64,000 bases of DNA from Pectobacterium polaris (GTDB lineage: Bacteria; Pseudomonadota; Gammaproteobacteria; Enterobacterales; Enterobacteriaceae). The DNA lies in the NCBI RefSeq assembly GCF_002307355.1, contig NZ_CP017481.1:1364001-1428000 (forward strand). The letters are read 5' to 3'. The number at the start of each line of letters is the position of its first letter. Position 1 is the stretch's first letter. A program made the translations under genes and the position numbers. Below, piece by piece: positions 12,550 through 22,486 of the stretch. A model generated the notes under the pieces. It had not been told where the DNA came from, ran no database searches, and was given only the letters and a program-made list of their open reading frames with translations.

Positions 12550-13080
12550 TTACGCCTTGGAGGCTAATTCTTCTATCGTGTGGAACTGATTGGTGTAGAT
12601 ACAGATGTCGCCAGCAATCCCCAGAGATTTCTCGACGATATCACGCGCACCCAGCTCAGTGTTTTCCAGTAAAGCACGCGCGGCAGCCTGTGCATAAGGA
12701 CCGCCGGAACCAATCGCGATCAGATCGTTTTCAGGCTGCACGACATCACCATTACCGGTAATGATCAGCGAGGCATTTTCGTCCGCAACGGCTAACAGGG
12801 CTTCCAGCTTGCGTAGCATACGGTCGGTACGCCAGTCTTTCGCCAGCTCGACGGCAGCTTTCACCAGATGACCCTGATGTAATTCCAGCTTGCGCTCAAA
12901 AAGCTCAAAAAGGGTGAAGGCATCCGCCGTACCGCCTGCGAAACCGGCGATGACGCGGTCATGGTAGAGGCGACGCACTTTACGCACGTTGCCTTTCATC
13001 ACGGTGTTGCCCAGAGTGGCTTGTCCATCACCGCCAATGACCACCCGGCCGTTGCGGCGTACGCTTACAATTGTTGTCAC
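12550..13080 (-). CDS. hslV: HslUV protease proteolytic subunit
   Basis: Proteasome-related peptidase of the HslUV complex. It has 176 residues including the initiator Met; the mature protein starts at Thr2 ([10 protein letters not shown]), the N-terminal nucleophile. GDGQATLGN and the [14 protein letters not shown] segment are typical. The leader (about 50 nt) holds a CCCCG-N7-CGGGG hairpin, as described for E. coli hslVU mRNA, and a sigma32-like promoter lies just upstream, overlapping the ftsN stop. Confidence 0.97.
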   Translation of the reverse strand: MTTIVSVRRNGRVVIGGDGQATLGNTVMKGNVRKVRRLYHDRVIAGFAGGTADAFTLFELFERKLELHQGHLVKAAVELAKDWRTDRMLRKLEALLAVADENASLIITGNGDVVQPENDLIAIGSGGPYAQAAARALLENTELGARDIVEKSLGIAGDICIYTNQFHTIEELASKA

Positions 13081-13108
13081 GAGTCAGTCCCCGTTTGAAG
13101 AAAAAGAT

Positions 13109-13125
13109 CCCCGCATGATTCGGGG
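13109..13125 (-). promoter_or_regulatory. Stem-loop in the hslVU mRNA leader
   Basis: CCCCG and CGGGG arms enclose a 7-nt loop, about 30 nt upstream of hslV. An inverted repeat at this place in E. coli hslVU mRNA has been reported to affect message level; that role is inferred here. Confidence 0.55.
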
Positions 13126-13139
13126 CACATTGATTTTAT

Positions 13140-13168
13140 AGATGGGGGAAAGCGTGGGGTTTTTCAAC
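13140..13168 (-). promoter_or_regulatory. Sigma32-type promoter for hslVU
   Basis: On the minus strand GTTGAAA (-35) is followed by a 14-nt spacer and CCCCATCT (-10), a close fit to the heat-shock pattern CTTGAA...CCCCATNT. The -35 overlaps the last codons and stop of ftsN. Confidence 0.65.
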
Positions 13169-14039
13169 CCCCGCTGGCAAGAGGAATACAGTTTGATGCA
13201 CCCGCACCTTTAAGACGTTGGATCATGCTGTCTGCGGCAGCCCGATTGTTATAAGGCCCGAGCATAATACGGTTCCAGCCGCCGTTAGAGGTGATACGGC
13301 TTTCGATACCCGCAAACGCCAACTGTGCTCTCACTGATTCGGCAGGGTCCATGGTTTTGAAGGAGCCACACTGAATCGCCCAGCGTTGGACTTTCTCGAC
13401 TTTTGGCGCTTCAGGCTGTTTAACCGGCTGTTGCTTCGGCGCTTCCTGTTTTGGTGCTTCCTGTCTTGGAATGTCTTGTCTTGGAACAACAGGCGCCGCT
13501 TGCGTGACTACAGGCGCTCGCGTGGTGGGCTGCGTCGTCACGACTGGCGGCTGCTGCATCGATTGGGTCGGTGGCTTAATCGTCACCTGCGAGCGCGGAA
13601 CCTGCGTCTGGTCGTTATACGGTACTTCGGAAAGCTGCGTTGGCTGACGGCGCATATCAGATTGCATCTGCTCCAACAACTGGCGCTGTTCGTCCGTCAA
13701 CTGCACTGGAGACTGAATCTCGCCACCCGCGGAAGGCTCTGTTGGAGTCGTGACGCCCAACTGACGGTTTTCCAGTTCTTTAATGTAGCGCCAGCGTTCT
13801 TCCGGCTTGGGTGGCAGTCCGTTACCTTTGCCCACATTCTGATGCGGCAGGACGGGTGAATCGTCGGGTTTATTATGGGCGATAAAATACAGACCGCCTG
13901 CGAAGGTGACCAAAACGGCAACAGCGAGTGCGACCATTGTTTTGGACGCGCCTGAAGCGTTGCTTTTTTTCCGGCTATTTGTCGTTTTCCGACGTGTTCC
14001 TGATGAACGTCCCCGGCTCACGTAGTCTTTTTGTGCCAC
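13164..14039 (-). CDS. ftsN: Cell division protein FtsN
   Basis: Bitopic inner-membrane protein that triggers septal peptidoglycan synthesis through FtsA and FtsQLB. It has 291 residues. Order: a basic cytoplasmic tail (residues 1-33, with many Arg, Lys and Ser), one membrane helix at about 34-54, a long Pro/Gln-rich periplasmic linker including a low-complexity run of QEAPKQ-type repeats near 190-210, and a C-terminal SPOR domain (about 215-289) that binds denuded glycan strands. The essential periplasmic helix region WRYIKELENRQ is at about residue 83. It lies between cytR and hslV, as in E. coli. Confidence 0.95.
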   Translation of the reverse strand: MAQKDYVSRGRSSGTRRKTTNSRKKSNASGASKTMVALAVAVLVTFAGGLYFIAHNKPDDSPVLPHQNVGKGNGLPPKPEERWRYIKELENRQLGVTTPTEPSAGGEIQSPVQLTDEQRQLLEQMQSDMRRQPTQLSEVPYNDQTQVPRSQVTIKPPTQSMQQPPVVTTQPTTRAPVVTQAAPVVPRQDIPRQEAPKQEAPKQQPVKQPEAPKVEKVQRWAIQCGSFKTMDPAESVRAQLAFAGIESRITSNGGWNRIMLGPYNNRAAADSMIQRLKGAGASNCIPLASGG

Positions 14040-14127
14040 TGTCGTTTCGCTGTGAATTGATAGGTAAATAATATAATTAGGGGGTCATGTTACTGAACCC
14101 TCAAATATTTGACCAGCACCTGAAGTC

Positions 14128-15171
14128 TTAAAGCCTGTTACGGGCGTAATTCGGTGCGGCGACGCTGTCGCGTATGACCAGCTCACTGGACAACAGACGG
14201 GAACCGCTTTGTACCGTGTTACCTTGCAACTGCTCTAAGAGTAGCAGCATTGCCTCGCGTCCGATCTGATAACGAGGCTGGGCGACAGAAGTCAGAGGCG
14301 GCCAGCTGTACTGCGCCTGTTCGATATCGTCGAAACCGATAACGGAGAGATCGCGCGGGATATCCAACCCCATCTTTCTGGCCTGCGCCAGCACGCCCAG
14401 CGCCATGAGGTCGCTATGACAGAAGACCGCACTGGGCGGCTGAGGATGTTGCATCAGCGCAATCAGGCCGTTAATTCCGGTTTCATAGGTGAAGTCGCCC
14501 CGAAAGATATACTGGTTATCGATAAGCATCCCGTTGCGGCGCAGGGCCTGAATGTATCCCTGGAGGCGATATTGGCTCAGATGCATGTGCTCTGGGCCGG
14601 CAATGCAGGCGATGCGCTGATGACCCGCCTGATACAGGTAATGTACGGCTTCAAAGGCGGCAGTCAGGTTATCGATATGCACGGTGGGCAGCGCCAGATC
14701 CGGTGAGAACTCATTCGCCATCACCATCGGCGGCAGATTACGCTGCTCTTCCTGGCCTGCGTCAAACGGCAGATTGGAACCGAGTAACACCATGCCGTCG
14801 ATCTGCTTGGTAATAATCAGGTCGACGAAGGTTTTTTCTTTCTGATGCTGGTGAGCGCAATCACCAATCAACACCAGATAGCCGTGTTCGGCCGCTGCTT
14901 CTTCGATCCCGCGAAATATTTCGGAGAAATAAGGATCGCAGATATCCGGGACGATCGTCAGGATCGTGCGCGATTCGTTACGCTTGAGATTCCTGTTGAG
15001 TGCGTGAGGCGAATAGCCAACGGCGATGACAGCCTGCTCGACCTTCCTACGGGTGGTCGCAGAGACTTTCTCTGGGTTCATTAACGTTCGGGATACGGTC
15101 GCGGTGGAAACACCCGCTTCATCCGCCACGTCTTTCATCGTCGCCGTGGTGACGCCTTTCTTCTGCTTCAA
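14128..15171 (-). CDS. cytR: LacI-family nucleoside regulator CytR
   Basis: Represses nucleoside uptake and catabolism genes together with CRP and is released by cytidine (E. coli knowledge). It has 347 residues. The helix-turn-helix is at residues 12-32 (MKDVADEAGVSTATVSRTL), the hinge helix follows, and then a periplasmic-binding-protein-like sensor domain with VPDICDPYFSEIFRGIE and the well kept CytR block FVDLIITKQIDGMVLLGS. Gene order priA-cytR-ftsN is the E. coli order. The 294-nt region upstream to priA contains its promoter; no operator could be defined by eye. Confidence 0.93.
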   Translation of the reverse strand: MKQKKGVTTATMKDVADEAGVSTATVSRTLMNPEKVSATTRRKVEQAVIAVGYSPHALNRNLKRNESRTILTIVPDICDPYFSEIFRGIEEAAAEHGYLVLIGDCAHQHQKEKTFVDLIITKQIDGMVLLGSNLPFDAGQEEQRNLPPMVMANEFSPDLALPTVHIDNLTAAFEAVHYLYQAGHQRIACIAGPEHMHLSQYRLQGYIQALRRNGMLIDNQYIFRGDFTYETGINGLIALMQHPQPPSAVFCHSDLMALGVLAQARKMGLDIPRDLSVIGFDDIEQAQYSWPPLTSVAQPRYQIGREAMLLLLEQLQGNTVQSGSRLLSSELVIRDSVAAPNYARNRL

Positions 15172-15465
15172 CGCTTTTCTCCTTGCGTCAGCGTTAACTG
15201 GCGCTGACTGTCAGTAGAACGCCCCTGTCTGCTGACTTTCTATGATTATGGGTACCGCTTTTCTGCGCAGTCAGCCAACTGAATGGCACTCTATCTGAGT
15301 GCACGACATGGCTAGGCCTCAGCATATGACCTGCGCAGACAGTGATAACAGATTGAACGCAGGTTTTGTTGCTTAATTTGCACAGAAAGTGTGATGAATG
15401 TCGTGTTCTCGACGCCGATCGCAAAAAATGAGTGGCAAGAAACCGAAATGATCTAACAGGAAACG

Positions 15466-17727
<2,262 letters not shown>

Positions 17728-17800
17728 TCATGCGCGACGCGGGGTGAAAATAACGCAAGGCGCTAGTGTACATGCTGCGAGGGATAATGTGTGGATGCGA

Positions 17801-17829
17801 TTGCATCAGGGTAGCGGATTCTGTATGAT
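17801..17829 (+). promoter_or_regulatory. Sigma70 promoter for rpmE
   Basis: TTGCAT and TATGAT are separated by exactly 17 bp, about 130 nt upstream of rpmE. The leader then contains an inverted pair CATTATGC (17837-17844) and GCATAATG (17871-17878) that could fold in the rpmE 5' UTR. Confidence 0.65.
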
Positions 17830-17957
17830 TCGCCGCCATTATGCTGTTCGCGAAAATCATTGCGCCGTTTGCATAATGAAACTTACTTATACAACTTTCG
17901 TGTGGTGTCTGGCGGAACAGGGCTGGATAGCGACACGGCCTTAACAGAGGTTTCCCC

Positions 17958-18173
17958 ATGAAAAAAGGTATTCACCCGAATTATTCTGCAGTTACTGTAA
18001 CTTGCTCTTGCGGTAACGTGATCAAAACCCATTCTACTGTGGGTCGTGACCTGAACCTGGACGTTTGTGGCGAATGCCACCCGTTCTACACCGGCAAACA
18101 ACGTGATGTTGCAACTGGTGGCCGTGTTGACCGCTTCAACAAGCGTTTCTCCGTTCCAGGCGCTAAAAAATAA
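17958..18173 (+). CDS. rpmE: 50S ribosomal protein L31 (zinc-binding form)
   Basis: Large-subunit protein bL31 that bridges the two subunits. It has 71 residues. The four zinc ligands Cys16, Cys18, Cys37 and Cys40 are all present, so this is the C+ paralogue, which in many bacteria is swapped for a cysteine-free form under zinc starvation. It is a single-gene unit with its own promoter and a strong terminator. The ATG at 17958 follows an AGAGG element. Confidence 0.98.
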   Translation: MKKGIHPNYSAVTVTCSCGNVIKTHSTVGRDLNLDVCGECHPFYTGKQRDVATGGRVDRFNKRFSVPGAKK

Positions 18174-18207
18174 GTTCTACTGGCCAATTGGTACAGTAAC
18201 TTTCTGC

Positions 18208-18234
18208 AAAGGCACCTCTCGGTGCCTTTGTTGT
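18208..18234 (+). terminator. Terminator after rpmE
   Basis: AAAGGCACC-TCTC-GGTGCCTTT hairpin followed by a T-rich stretch, 35 nt past the rpmE stop. It could also serve hicB, which converges on it. Confidence 0.85.
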
Positions 18235-18254
18235 TTCTGGTGGTTCAGTGCTGC

Positions 18255-18665
18255 TTACCGAGCAGACGATATTCGTTCTAATGCCGCCTGTGCGAGAAAA
18301 CCTGAGCGACTTTTAAATTCTGGATTACTCGCTACGCAACGATCGATGCGGTCAATCAGCGACTTAGGCAGTGTGACGTTAATTTTTTCTGAACCACCCA
18401 TTAAACGTGTCACGTCGATATCAACAACCGCCCATGTGTACCCAGCGTATTCTGCGTTTTTTGCCAATTGGCCTACTGACGACACGGCGGGAATATCCTG
18501 ACCCATCTCGATCAGCAGTTCGATATGTCCGGTAATCGCCTCTTTAGCATTCGCGATAGCATCGTCTAGCGTATCGCCTGCAGAAAAACAGCCCGGTAGA
18601 TCTGGCACGGTTACACCATATGCGTGGGTATCGTCGCCTGCTTCAATTGCAATGGGATAAAACAT
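18255..18665 (-). CDS. hicB: HicB family antitoxin
   Basis: Antitoxin of a type II HicAB pair. It has 136 residues. The N-terminal HicB domain (about 1-70) shows YGVTVPDLPGCFSAGDTLDDA, the partly degraded RNase H-like fold that blocks the HicA active site. The C-terminal part (about 90-130), with EKINVTLPKSLIDRIDRCV, is a ribbon-helix-helix DNA-binding domain, so this is the HicB type that autorepresses the operon. The toxin gene hicA lies 27 nt upstream on the same strand. It is not part of the E. coli order at this site and marks an accessory insertion between rpmE and the ABC genes. Confidence 0.9.
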   Translation of the reverse strand: MFYPIAIEAGDDTHAYGVTVPDLPGCFSAGDTLDDAIANAKEAITGHIELLIEMGQDIPAVSSVGQLAKNAEYAGYTWAVVDIDVTRLMGGSEKINVTLPKSLIDRIDRCVASNPEFKSRSGFLAQAALERISSAR

Positions 18666-18692
18666 AATTCAGCCTCTTCGAGTCAGCGATGA

Positions 18693-18872
18693 TCATATTC
18701 CTGCTTGTTTCCTGATGCTTTTTACCGTACCTATCGGTAAATCCTTCTTCGGGTGGGGGATTGTGACTAGTCCCGATTTGCTCGGGTGCATAAAATGGTG
18801 GTGGCTTCCGTTCACTCTTATCAATTCCCACCCATCGGCCTTGATTTCTGCTATTAACGTCCTGCTATCCAT
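18693..18872 (-). CDS. hicA: HicA family toxin (mRNA interferase), 59 residues
   Basis: Translating the minus strand from the ATG at 18872 gives 59 residues beginning MDSRTLIAEIKADGW and ending at TGA 18693. Domain features match HicA: the short double-stranded-RNA-binding-like fold with the catalytic His in RVNGSHHHF (His24), then MHPSKSGLVTIPHPKKDLP and a C-terminal helix KSIRKQAGI. HicA toxins cleave mRNA during translation. It precedes hicB by 27 nt, the usual toxin-first order. The catalytic motif looks complete, so the toxin is probably active. A longer frame overlapping it in another phase (18643-18831) is a shadow. Confidence 0.92.
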   Translation of the reverse strand: MDSRTLIAEIKADGWELIRVNGSHHHFMHPSKSGLVTIPHPKKDLPIGTVKSIRKQAGI

Positions 18873-18904
18873 CCCTGCACCCCACTGCCCTTTAATAAGA
18901 TAAA

Positions 18905-18955
18905 AATAACCCCAATAACTCCATTTGGCAATATTTGGGGGTTATTAGAGTTATT
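18905..18955 (-). promoter_or_regulatory. Candidate hicAB operator with paired repeats
   Basis: AATAACCCC and AATAACTC lie in tandem (from 18905 and 18914), followed by their complements GGGGTTATT (18938-18946) and GAGTTATT (from about 18948) in the same order. This gives two overlapping inverted repeats in the 98-nt gap between the permease stop and hicA, where a HicB ribbon-helix-helix operator would be expected. They may also end the permease transcript. Confidence 0.5.
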
Positions 18956-18970
18956 TTAAGTCTATATCTT

Positions 18971-19981
18971 TCATCCCTGCTGACGTTTTACCAGCATCCC
19001 CAGAACGAAGATGCCGCCCAATCCCGCGGTAATAATCCCGATGGGCAATTCCTGGGGTGCCAGTAGCTGTCGGCTGAGCCAATCGCCGCCGCACAGCAGT
19101 ATCGCACCCAGCACGGCGGTCAGCGGCAGAAGCTTTCTGTGCAGCACGCCGCTCAACGGGCGAGCCAGATGGGGAATCATCAGGCCGATAAAACCAATCA
19201 CGCCGGTCAGCGCGACTAACAGCGACGTGGCGAACGCGCAGCAGATAAAAATTTCCACCCGTACGCGAGACAGATTCACCCCCATTGAGGCGGCTGTTTG
19301 CCCGCCAGCGAGCAGGGCGTCGAGCGCGCGCCAGCGTAGGGCGGTAAGGCCGAATAGCAGCAGAACGCTGAACACCGCAAAAGGTAACGTGTCCCAACGG
19401 GCAAGGCCCAGCCCGCCCAGCGACCAGAAAAGAATCGAGCTGGCGGCCCGCTGATCGCCGGAAAACACCAAATAATTTGTCAGCGCGCCGAACAGAAACG
19501 AGATTGCCAATCCGCAGATAATCAGGCGCTCTGCGCCCCGCGCCTGTTGCAGTAGAAACAGCACGGTCACGGCGACGGCCGATAAGATCCCACCACAGAA
19601 GGCCGCCATTGGCAGCGCCCAATCACCGAGTTGCTCACCAAAGCGGGTGATGACGGCGACTGCACCCGCTGAGGCACCGGCAGACAGGCCGAACAGAAAC
19701 GGGTCTGCCAGATCGTTGCGGGTTGCCGTTTGCAAAAAAGCACCGACCATTGCTAGCCCCGCGCCGCACAGCGCTGCCAGCAGGCTGCGAGGAATACGCA
19801 GTTCAAGAATGATGCGTGACGTCATCGGTGACACGTCTGCCGACGATAGCCCCAACACGCTGGCGACCTGCGTGAGGGGAATCGTCGTGCTGCCTGTCGC
19901 AATATTTAACAGCATCAGCCCAGCCAGTATCAGCAGTGCGATAACGAAGGTCGCGGCATAACGTGAAGACGTTGGGCTCAT
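18971..19981 (-). CDS. FecCD-family ABC transporter permease
   Basis: Inner-membrane permease of the BtuC/FecCD family, 336 residues with about nine to ten hydrophobic helices. Recognisable family blocks: GSTTIPLTQVASVLG near residue 30, ELRIPRSLLAALCGAGLAMVG near 68, and the coupling-loop region GVIGFIGLMIPHLARPLSG near 260. It is the last gene of a three-gene importer; its ATG overlaps the binding-protein stop by 4 nt (ATGA), showing translational coupling. The substrate could be a metal chelate or corrinoid; the family alone does not decide. E. coli has no such genes here. Confidence 0.9.
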   Translation of the reverse strand: MSPTSSRYAATFVIALLILAGLMLLNIATGSTTIPLTQVASVLGLSSADVSPMTSRIILELRIPRSLLAALCGAGLAMVGAFLQTATRNDLADPFLFGLSAGASAGAVAVITRFGEQLGDWALPMAAFCGGILSAVAVTVLFLLQQARGAERLIICGLAISFLFGALTNYLVFSGDQRAASSILFWSLGGLGLARWDTLPFAVFSVLLLFGLTALRWRALDALLAGGQTAASMGVNLSRVRVEIFICCAFATSLLVALTGVIGFIGLMIPHLARPLSGVLHRKLLPLTAVLGAILLCGGDWLSRQLLAPQELPIGIITAGLGGIFVLGMLVKRQQG

Positions 19982-20940
19982 TTAAAGGCATCCGGGTAGA
20001 GTGCGTGTGCCAGTTTATCGACGGCAGCGATATTCGCTGGTCCCGGCGTGAGCTCTGCATATTGCAGCTTTAGATAGCGATGCTGTTGTACGGCTGGGGT
20101 AAATTTCATCAGCGGATGTGATTCCAGAAAACGTCTTAACGCATCTGCACCGTTGCCAGTCTGGTAATCCAGCAAAATGATGAAGTCAGGCTCGCGTGCC
20201 GCCACGCTTTCCCACGATGTCGAAGCCCAACTCGTTTCCATATCATCCATCACGTTCTTGCCGCCCGCCGCCTCAATGATGGCGGTTGGCATGGCGAATT
20301 TCCCGCTGGTAAAGGGCTTATCGTCGCCAGAGTCATACAGAAAAACCGTCTGCTTTGGCTGATTGCCAATACGGGTTTGCAGTTCGGCAATGTGCTGCTT
20401 CCAGTCGTCAATCTGTTCCTGAGCCTGTTCCTGCTTACCGAAGATTTTCCCCAGTTTCAACATATCGCCGTAAAGCAGCTCCATGCTGGCTCGCGGCCGC
20501 TGTTTCTGCTGTTCGGTGAAAACGCAGCTTTCGCTGAGTACCAGTGTCTGAATGCCGTATTTTTGCAGCGATTGCGGCGTGACTTCGCCGCCGACTTTCA
20601 TACCGTAGTTCCACCCTGCAAAGAAGAAATCTGGGCGTACGGCCAGCAGGTTTTCCAACGTCGGATATTTTGCTGCCAGTTCAGGGATCGTGCCCTGCTG
20701 CTTGATAAAGTCTGGGGGCGCTTTATACCAGCCGGTGATCCCCGTCAGCCCGACAATACTTTTTTGCAGCCCAAGTGCAAACGCCATCTCCGTCATGTTC
20801 AGGTCATGAATAACGGCTCGCTGCGGCGGCTGGGTGAAGGTCAGCGGTTGCCCACAGCTGTCGACCGTGACGGGGAAACCCGAGGCGTGTACCCAGCATG
20901 ACGTCAATGCCAGCAGTCCAGACAGAAGCGTTATTTTCAT
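19978..20940 (-). CDS. Periplasmic substrate-binding protein of FecB/BtuF type
   Basis: Captures a ligand for the neighbouring permease. It has 320 residues with a signal peptide (MKITLLSGLLALTSCWVHA, cleavage near residue 19). The class III binding-protein fold is suggested by FTQPPQRAVIHDLNMTEMAFALG at the start of lobe 1, RPDFFFAGWNYGM near 107, and REPDFIILLDYQTGN near 245. A Cys in VDSCGQPL and another in ESCVF could form a disulfide. It is longer than E. coli BtuF (266), so it is unlikely to be BtuF itself. Iron-siderophore, heme, cobalamin or a zinc chelate are all possible; the operon's Zur-like box favours zinc or another Zur-controlled metal. Confidence 0.85.
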   Translation of the reverse strand: MKITLLSGLLALTSCWVHASGFPVTVDSCGQPLTFTQPPQRAVIHDLNMTEMAFALGLQKSIVGLTGITGWYKAPPDFIKQQGTIPELAAKYPTLENLLAVRPDFFFAGWNYGMKVGGEVTPQSLQKYGIQTLVLSESCVFTEQQKQRPRASMELLYGDMLKLGKIFGKQEQAQEQIDDWKQHIAELQTRIGNQPKQTVFLYDSGDDKPFTSGKFAMPTAIIEAAGGKNVMDDMETSWASTSWESVAAREPDFIILLDYQTGNGADALRRFLESHPLMKFTPAVQQHRYLKLQYAELTPGPANIAAVDKLAHALYPDAFK

Positions 20941-20949
20941 CAGGGTTCC

Positions 20950-21747
20950 TTAGTGCAGTTCAGGGGCTTCAAAGATGCGAATGGGTGAACCGTTTATCGG
21001 ATGCGGCACCGTAAAGCTCTCCATCCCAAATACGGATTTCACGCAGTCGGCGCTCAGCGCGTGTGCAGGCGTTCCCCAGCGGAGTAGCGATCCCTGCTGC
21101 AAAACAGCGACACGGTCGGCAAAGGGGGTGATCAGCGGCAGATCGTGCAGCACCGCCAGCGTTGAAATACCGCGTTTCCGTACGAGAGATAGCAGCTGTG
21201 CACGCGCCAATGGATCGAGATGGTTCGTCGGTTCATCCAGCAACAGGAGCTGCGGCGTTTGTGCGAACGCACGTGCCAGCGATGCGCGTTGACGTTCTCC
21301 ACCGGAGAGCGTGCCCAGCAGGCGGTGGCGCAATGGTAATAATCCGGTATCGTCCATCGCTTCTTCGATGAGCTGGCGATCGTATGCAGGCGTGCTGAAT
21401 CCGTGGTGGGGAATCCGCCCTAAGGCGACGTACTCCGCGACCCGCAGACGCAGATCTGGTGCATCGTTCTGCGCCAAAATCGCGATGCGCTTTGCTCGCT
21501 CATGGCGGCTGAGTGTATTCAGCGGTTGTCCATTCAGATGGATGTACCCCGTCGTCGCGACAAGTTCGCTGGTTAACACGCGTAGCAGCGTAGATTTACC
21601 GCTGCCGTTGGGCCCAACCAGCGCCAAACGCTCTCCAGCCTGCATGGACAGCGAAATATCACTGAGCCTCGGCGCGCGATTGGCGTCGGCAACGGAAACA
21701 TGGTGAAGCTGTAGCAGCACGGGTTTACTGGAGAGAAGCTCTGTCAT
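20950..21747 (-). CDS. FecE-family ABC transporter ATPase
   Basis: ATP-hydrolysing subunit of the three-gene importer, 265 residues. Walker A GPNGSGKSTLL near residue 43, Q-loop near LAQND, signature LSGGERQRASLARA near 145, Walker B LLLLDEPTNHLD near 165 and the switch His in LAVLHDLP near 200 are all intact, so it is active. It is the first gene of the operon, followed after 9 nt by the binding protein. A Zur-box-like palindrome lies 38 nt upstream of its ATG. Confidence 0.9.
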   Translation of the reverse strand: MTELLSSKPVLLQLHHVSVADANRAPRLSDISLSMQAGERLALVGPNGSGKSTLLRVLTSELVATTGYIHLNGQPLNTLSRHERAKRIAILAQNDAPDLRLRVAEYVALGRIPHHGFSTPAYDRQLIEEAMDDTGLLPLRHRLLGTLSGGERQRASLARAFAQTPQLLLLDEPTNHLDPLARAQLLSLVRKRGISTLAVLHDLPLITPFADRVAVLQQGSLLRWGTPAHALSADCVKSVFGMESFTVPHPINGSPIRIFEAPELH

Positions 21748-21784
21748 GATGCGGGCATATCACCGTCATAGGCTAAAGGTGGTA

Positions 21785-21799
21785 TGTTATAACATAACA
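21785..21799 (-). promoter_or_regulatory. Zur-box-like operator before the ABC operon
   Basis: TGTTATAACATAACA differs at one position from the core TGTTATA-N-TATAACA of the enterobacterial Zur box, and contains the perfect palindrome TATGTTATAACATA (21783-21796). It is the only such element seen in the window and lies directly upstream of the ATPase gene. Confidence 0.55.
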
Positions 21800-21926
21800 A
21801 ATTAAATGCAATCCCGATTCACAACGTGAGTGGAAGACGAAGCGTTCGAAAGAAGCGCGAGCGGTGGAGGTTTGAGGTTGTAGAGGTTAACGAAGAGTGA
21901 TGTGTTGAGCGGGATGCACTGCATAG

Positions 21927-21953
21927 CAAAACCCCGCCGGAGAAGGCGGGGTT
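21927..21953 (-). terminator. Terminator after metJ
   Basis: The minus strand reads AACCCCGCC-loop-GGCGGGGTTTT, a 9-bp GC-rich stem with a T-run, 29 nt past the metJ stop. Confidence 0.85.
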
Positions 21954-21981
21954 AGCTAGAAAATTGACAGCGTAAGCGCGA

Positions 21982-22299
21982 TCAGTATTCCCACGTATCC
22001 GGGTCGATACCCATTTCACGCATGATGATTTTCGCGGCTTCAGGAATTTCATCGCTGCGTTCTTTACGCAGGTCTTCGTCATTCGGTAACGGTTGACCTG
22101 TGAACGCGTGCAGGAACGCCTCGCACAGCAGCTCGCTGTTGGTGGCATGGCGCAGGTTGTTCACCTGACGACGCGTGCGTTCGTCAGTTAGTATCTTTAA
22201 TACTTTCAATGGAATAGATACTGTTATCTTCTTGACTTGCTCGCTTTTTTTACCGTGTTCAGCGTAAGGGCTGACATACTCGCCGTTCCACTCAGCCAT
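21982..22299 (-). CDS. metJ: Methionine repressor MetJ
   Basis: Dimeric ribbon-helix-helix repressor that binds tandem 8-bp met boxes when loaded with S-adenosylmethionine. It has 105 residues, as in E. coli. The DNA-contacting strand [15 protein letters not shown] starts near residue 23, and the SAM-site helix region [20 protein letters not shown] follows. It is divergent from metB; the 187-nt shared region contains four tandem met boxes, so metJ is probably autoregulated together with metBL. Confidence 0.98.
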
Positions 22300-22393
22300 G
22301 GGATACCTTAAAAATTAATCTAATGAAGACAGCATCTGTCATGAAATGCCACAATTCTAGCGGTTATTATGCTTATGCTCAATCTATACGCAA

Positions 22394-22425
22394 AGAAGTT
22401 TAGATGTCTAGATGTGTTGACGTCT
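22394..22425. promoter_or_regulatory. Four tandem MetJ boxes between metJ and metB
   Basis: Consecutive 8-mers AGAAGTTT, AGATGTCT, AGATGTGT and TGACGTCT (from 22394, 22402, 22410, 22418) match the met box AGACGTCT in 5-7 positions each, with no gaps, as MetJ arrays require. Confidence 0.85.
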
Positions 22426-22486
22426 ATTAAAACTGCGTTTACTCTTAAGTTCCTATCTTTTCAGCCTCCAGCCAGGAAATGAGCCG

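Noticed and set aside
18643..18831. 62-residue minus-strand frame
   Set aside because: Overlaps hicA in another phase; hicA has the catalytic motif and proper neighbours.
21819..22148. 109-residue minus-strand frame
   Set aside because: Runs through metJ in another phase and its terminator.
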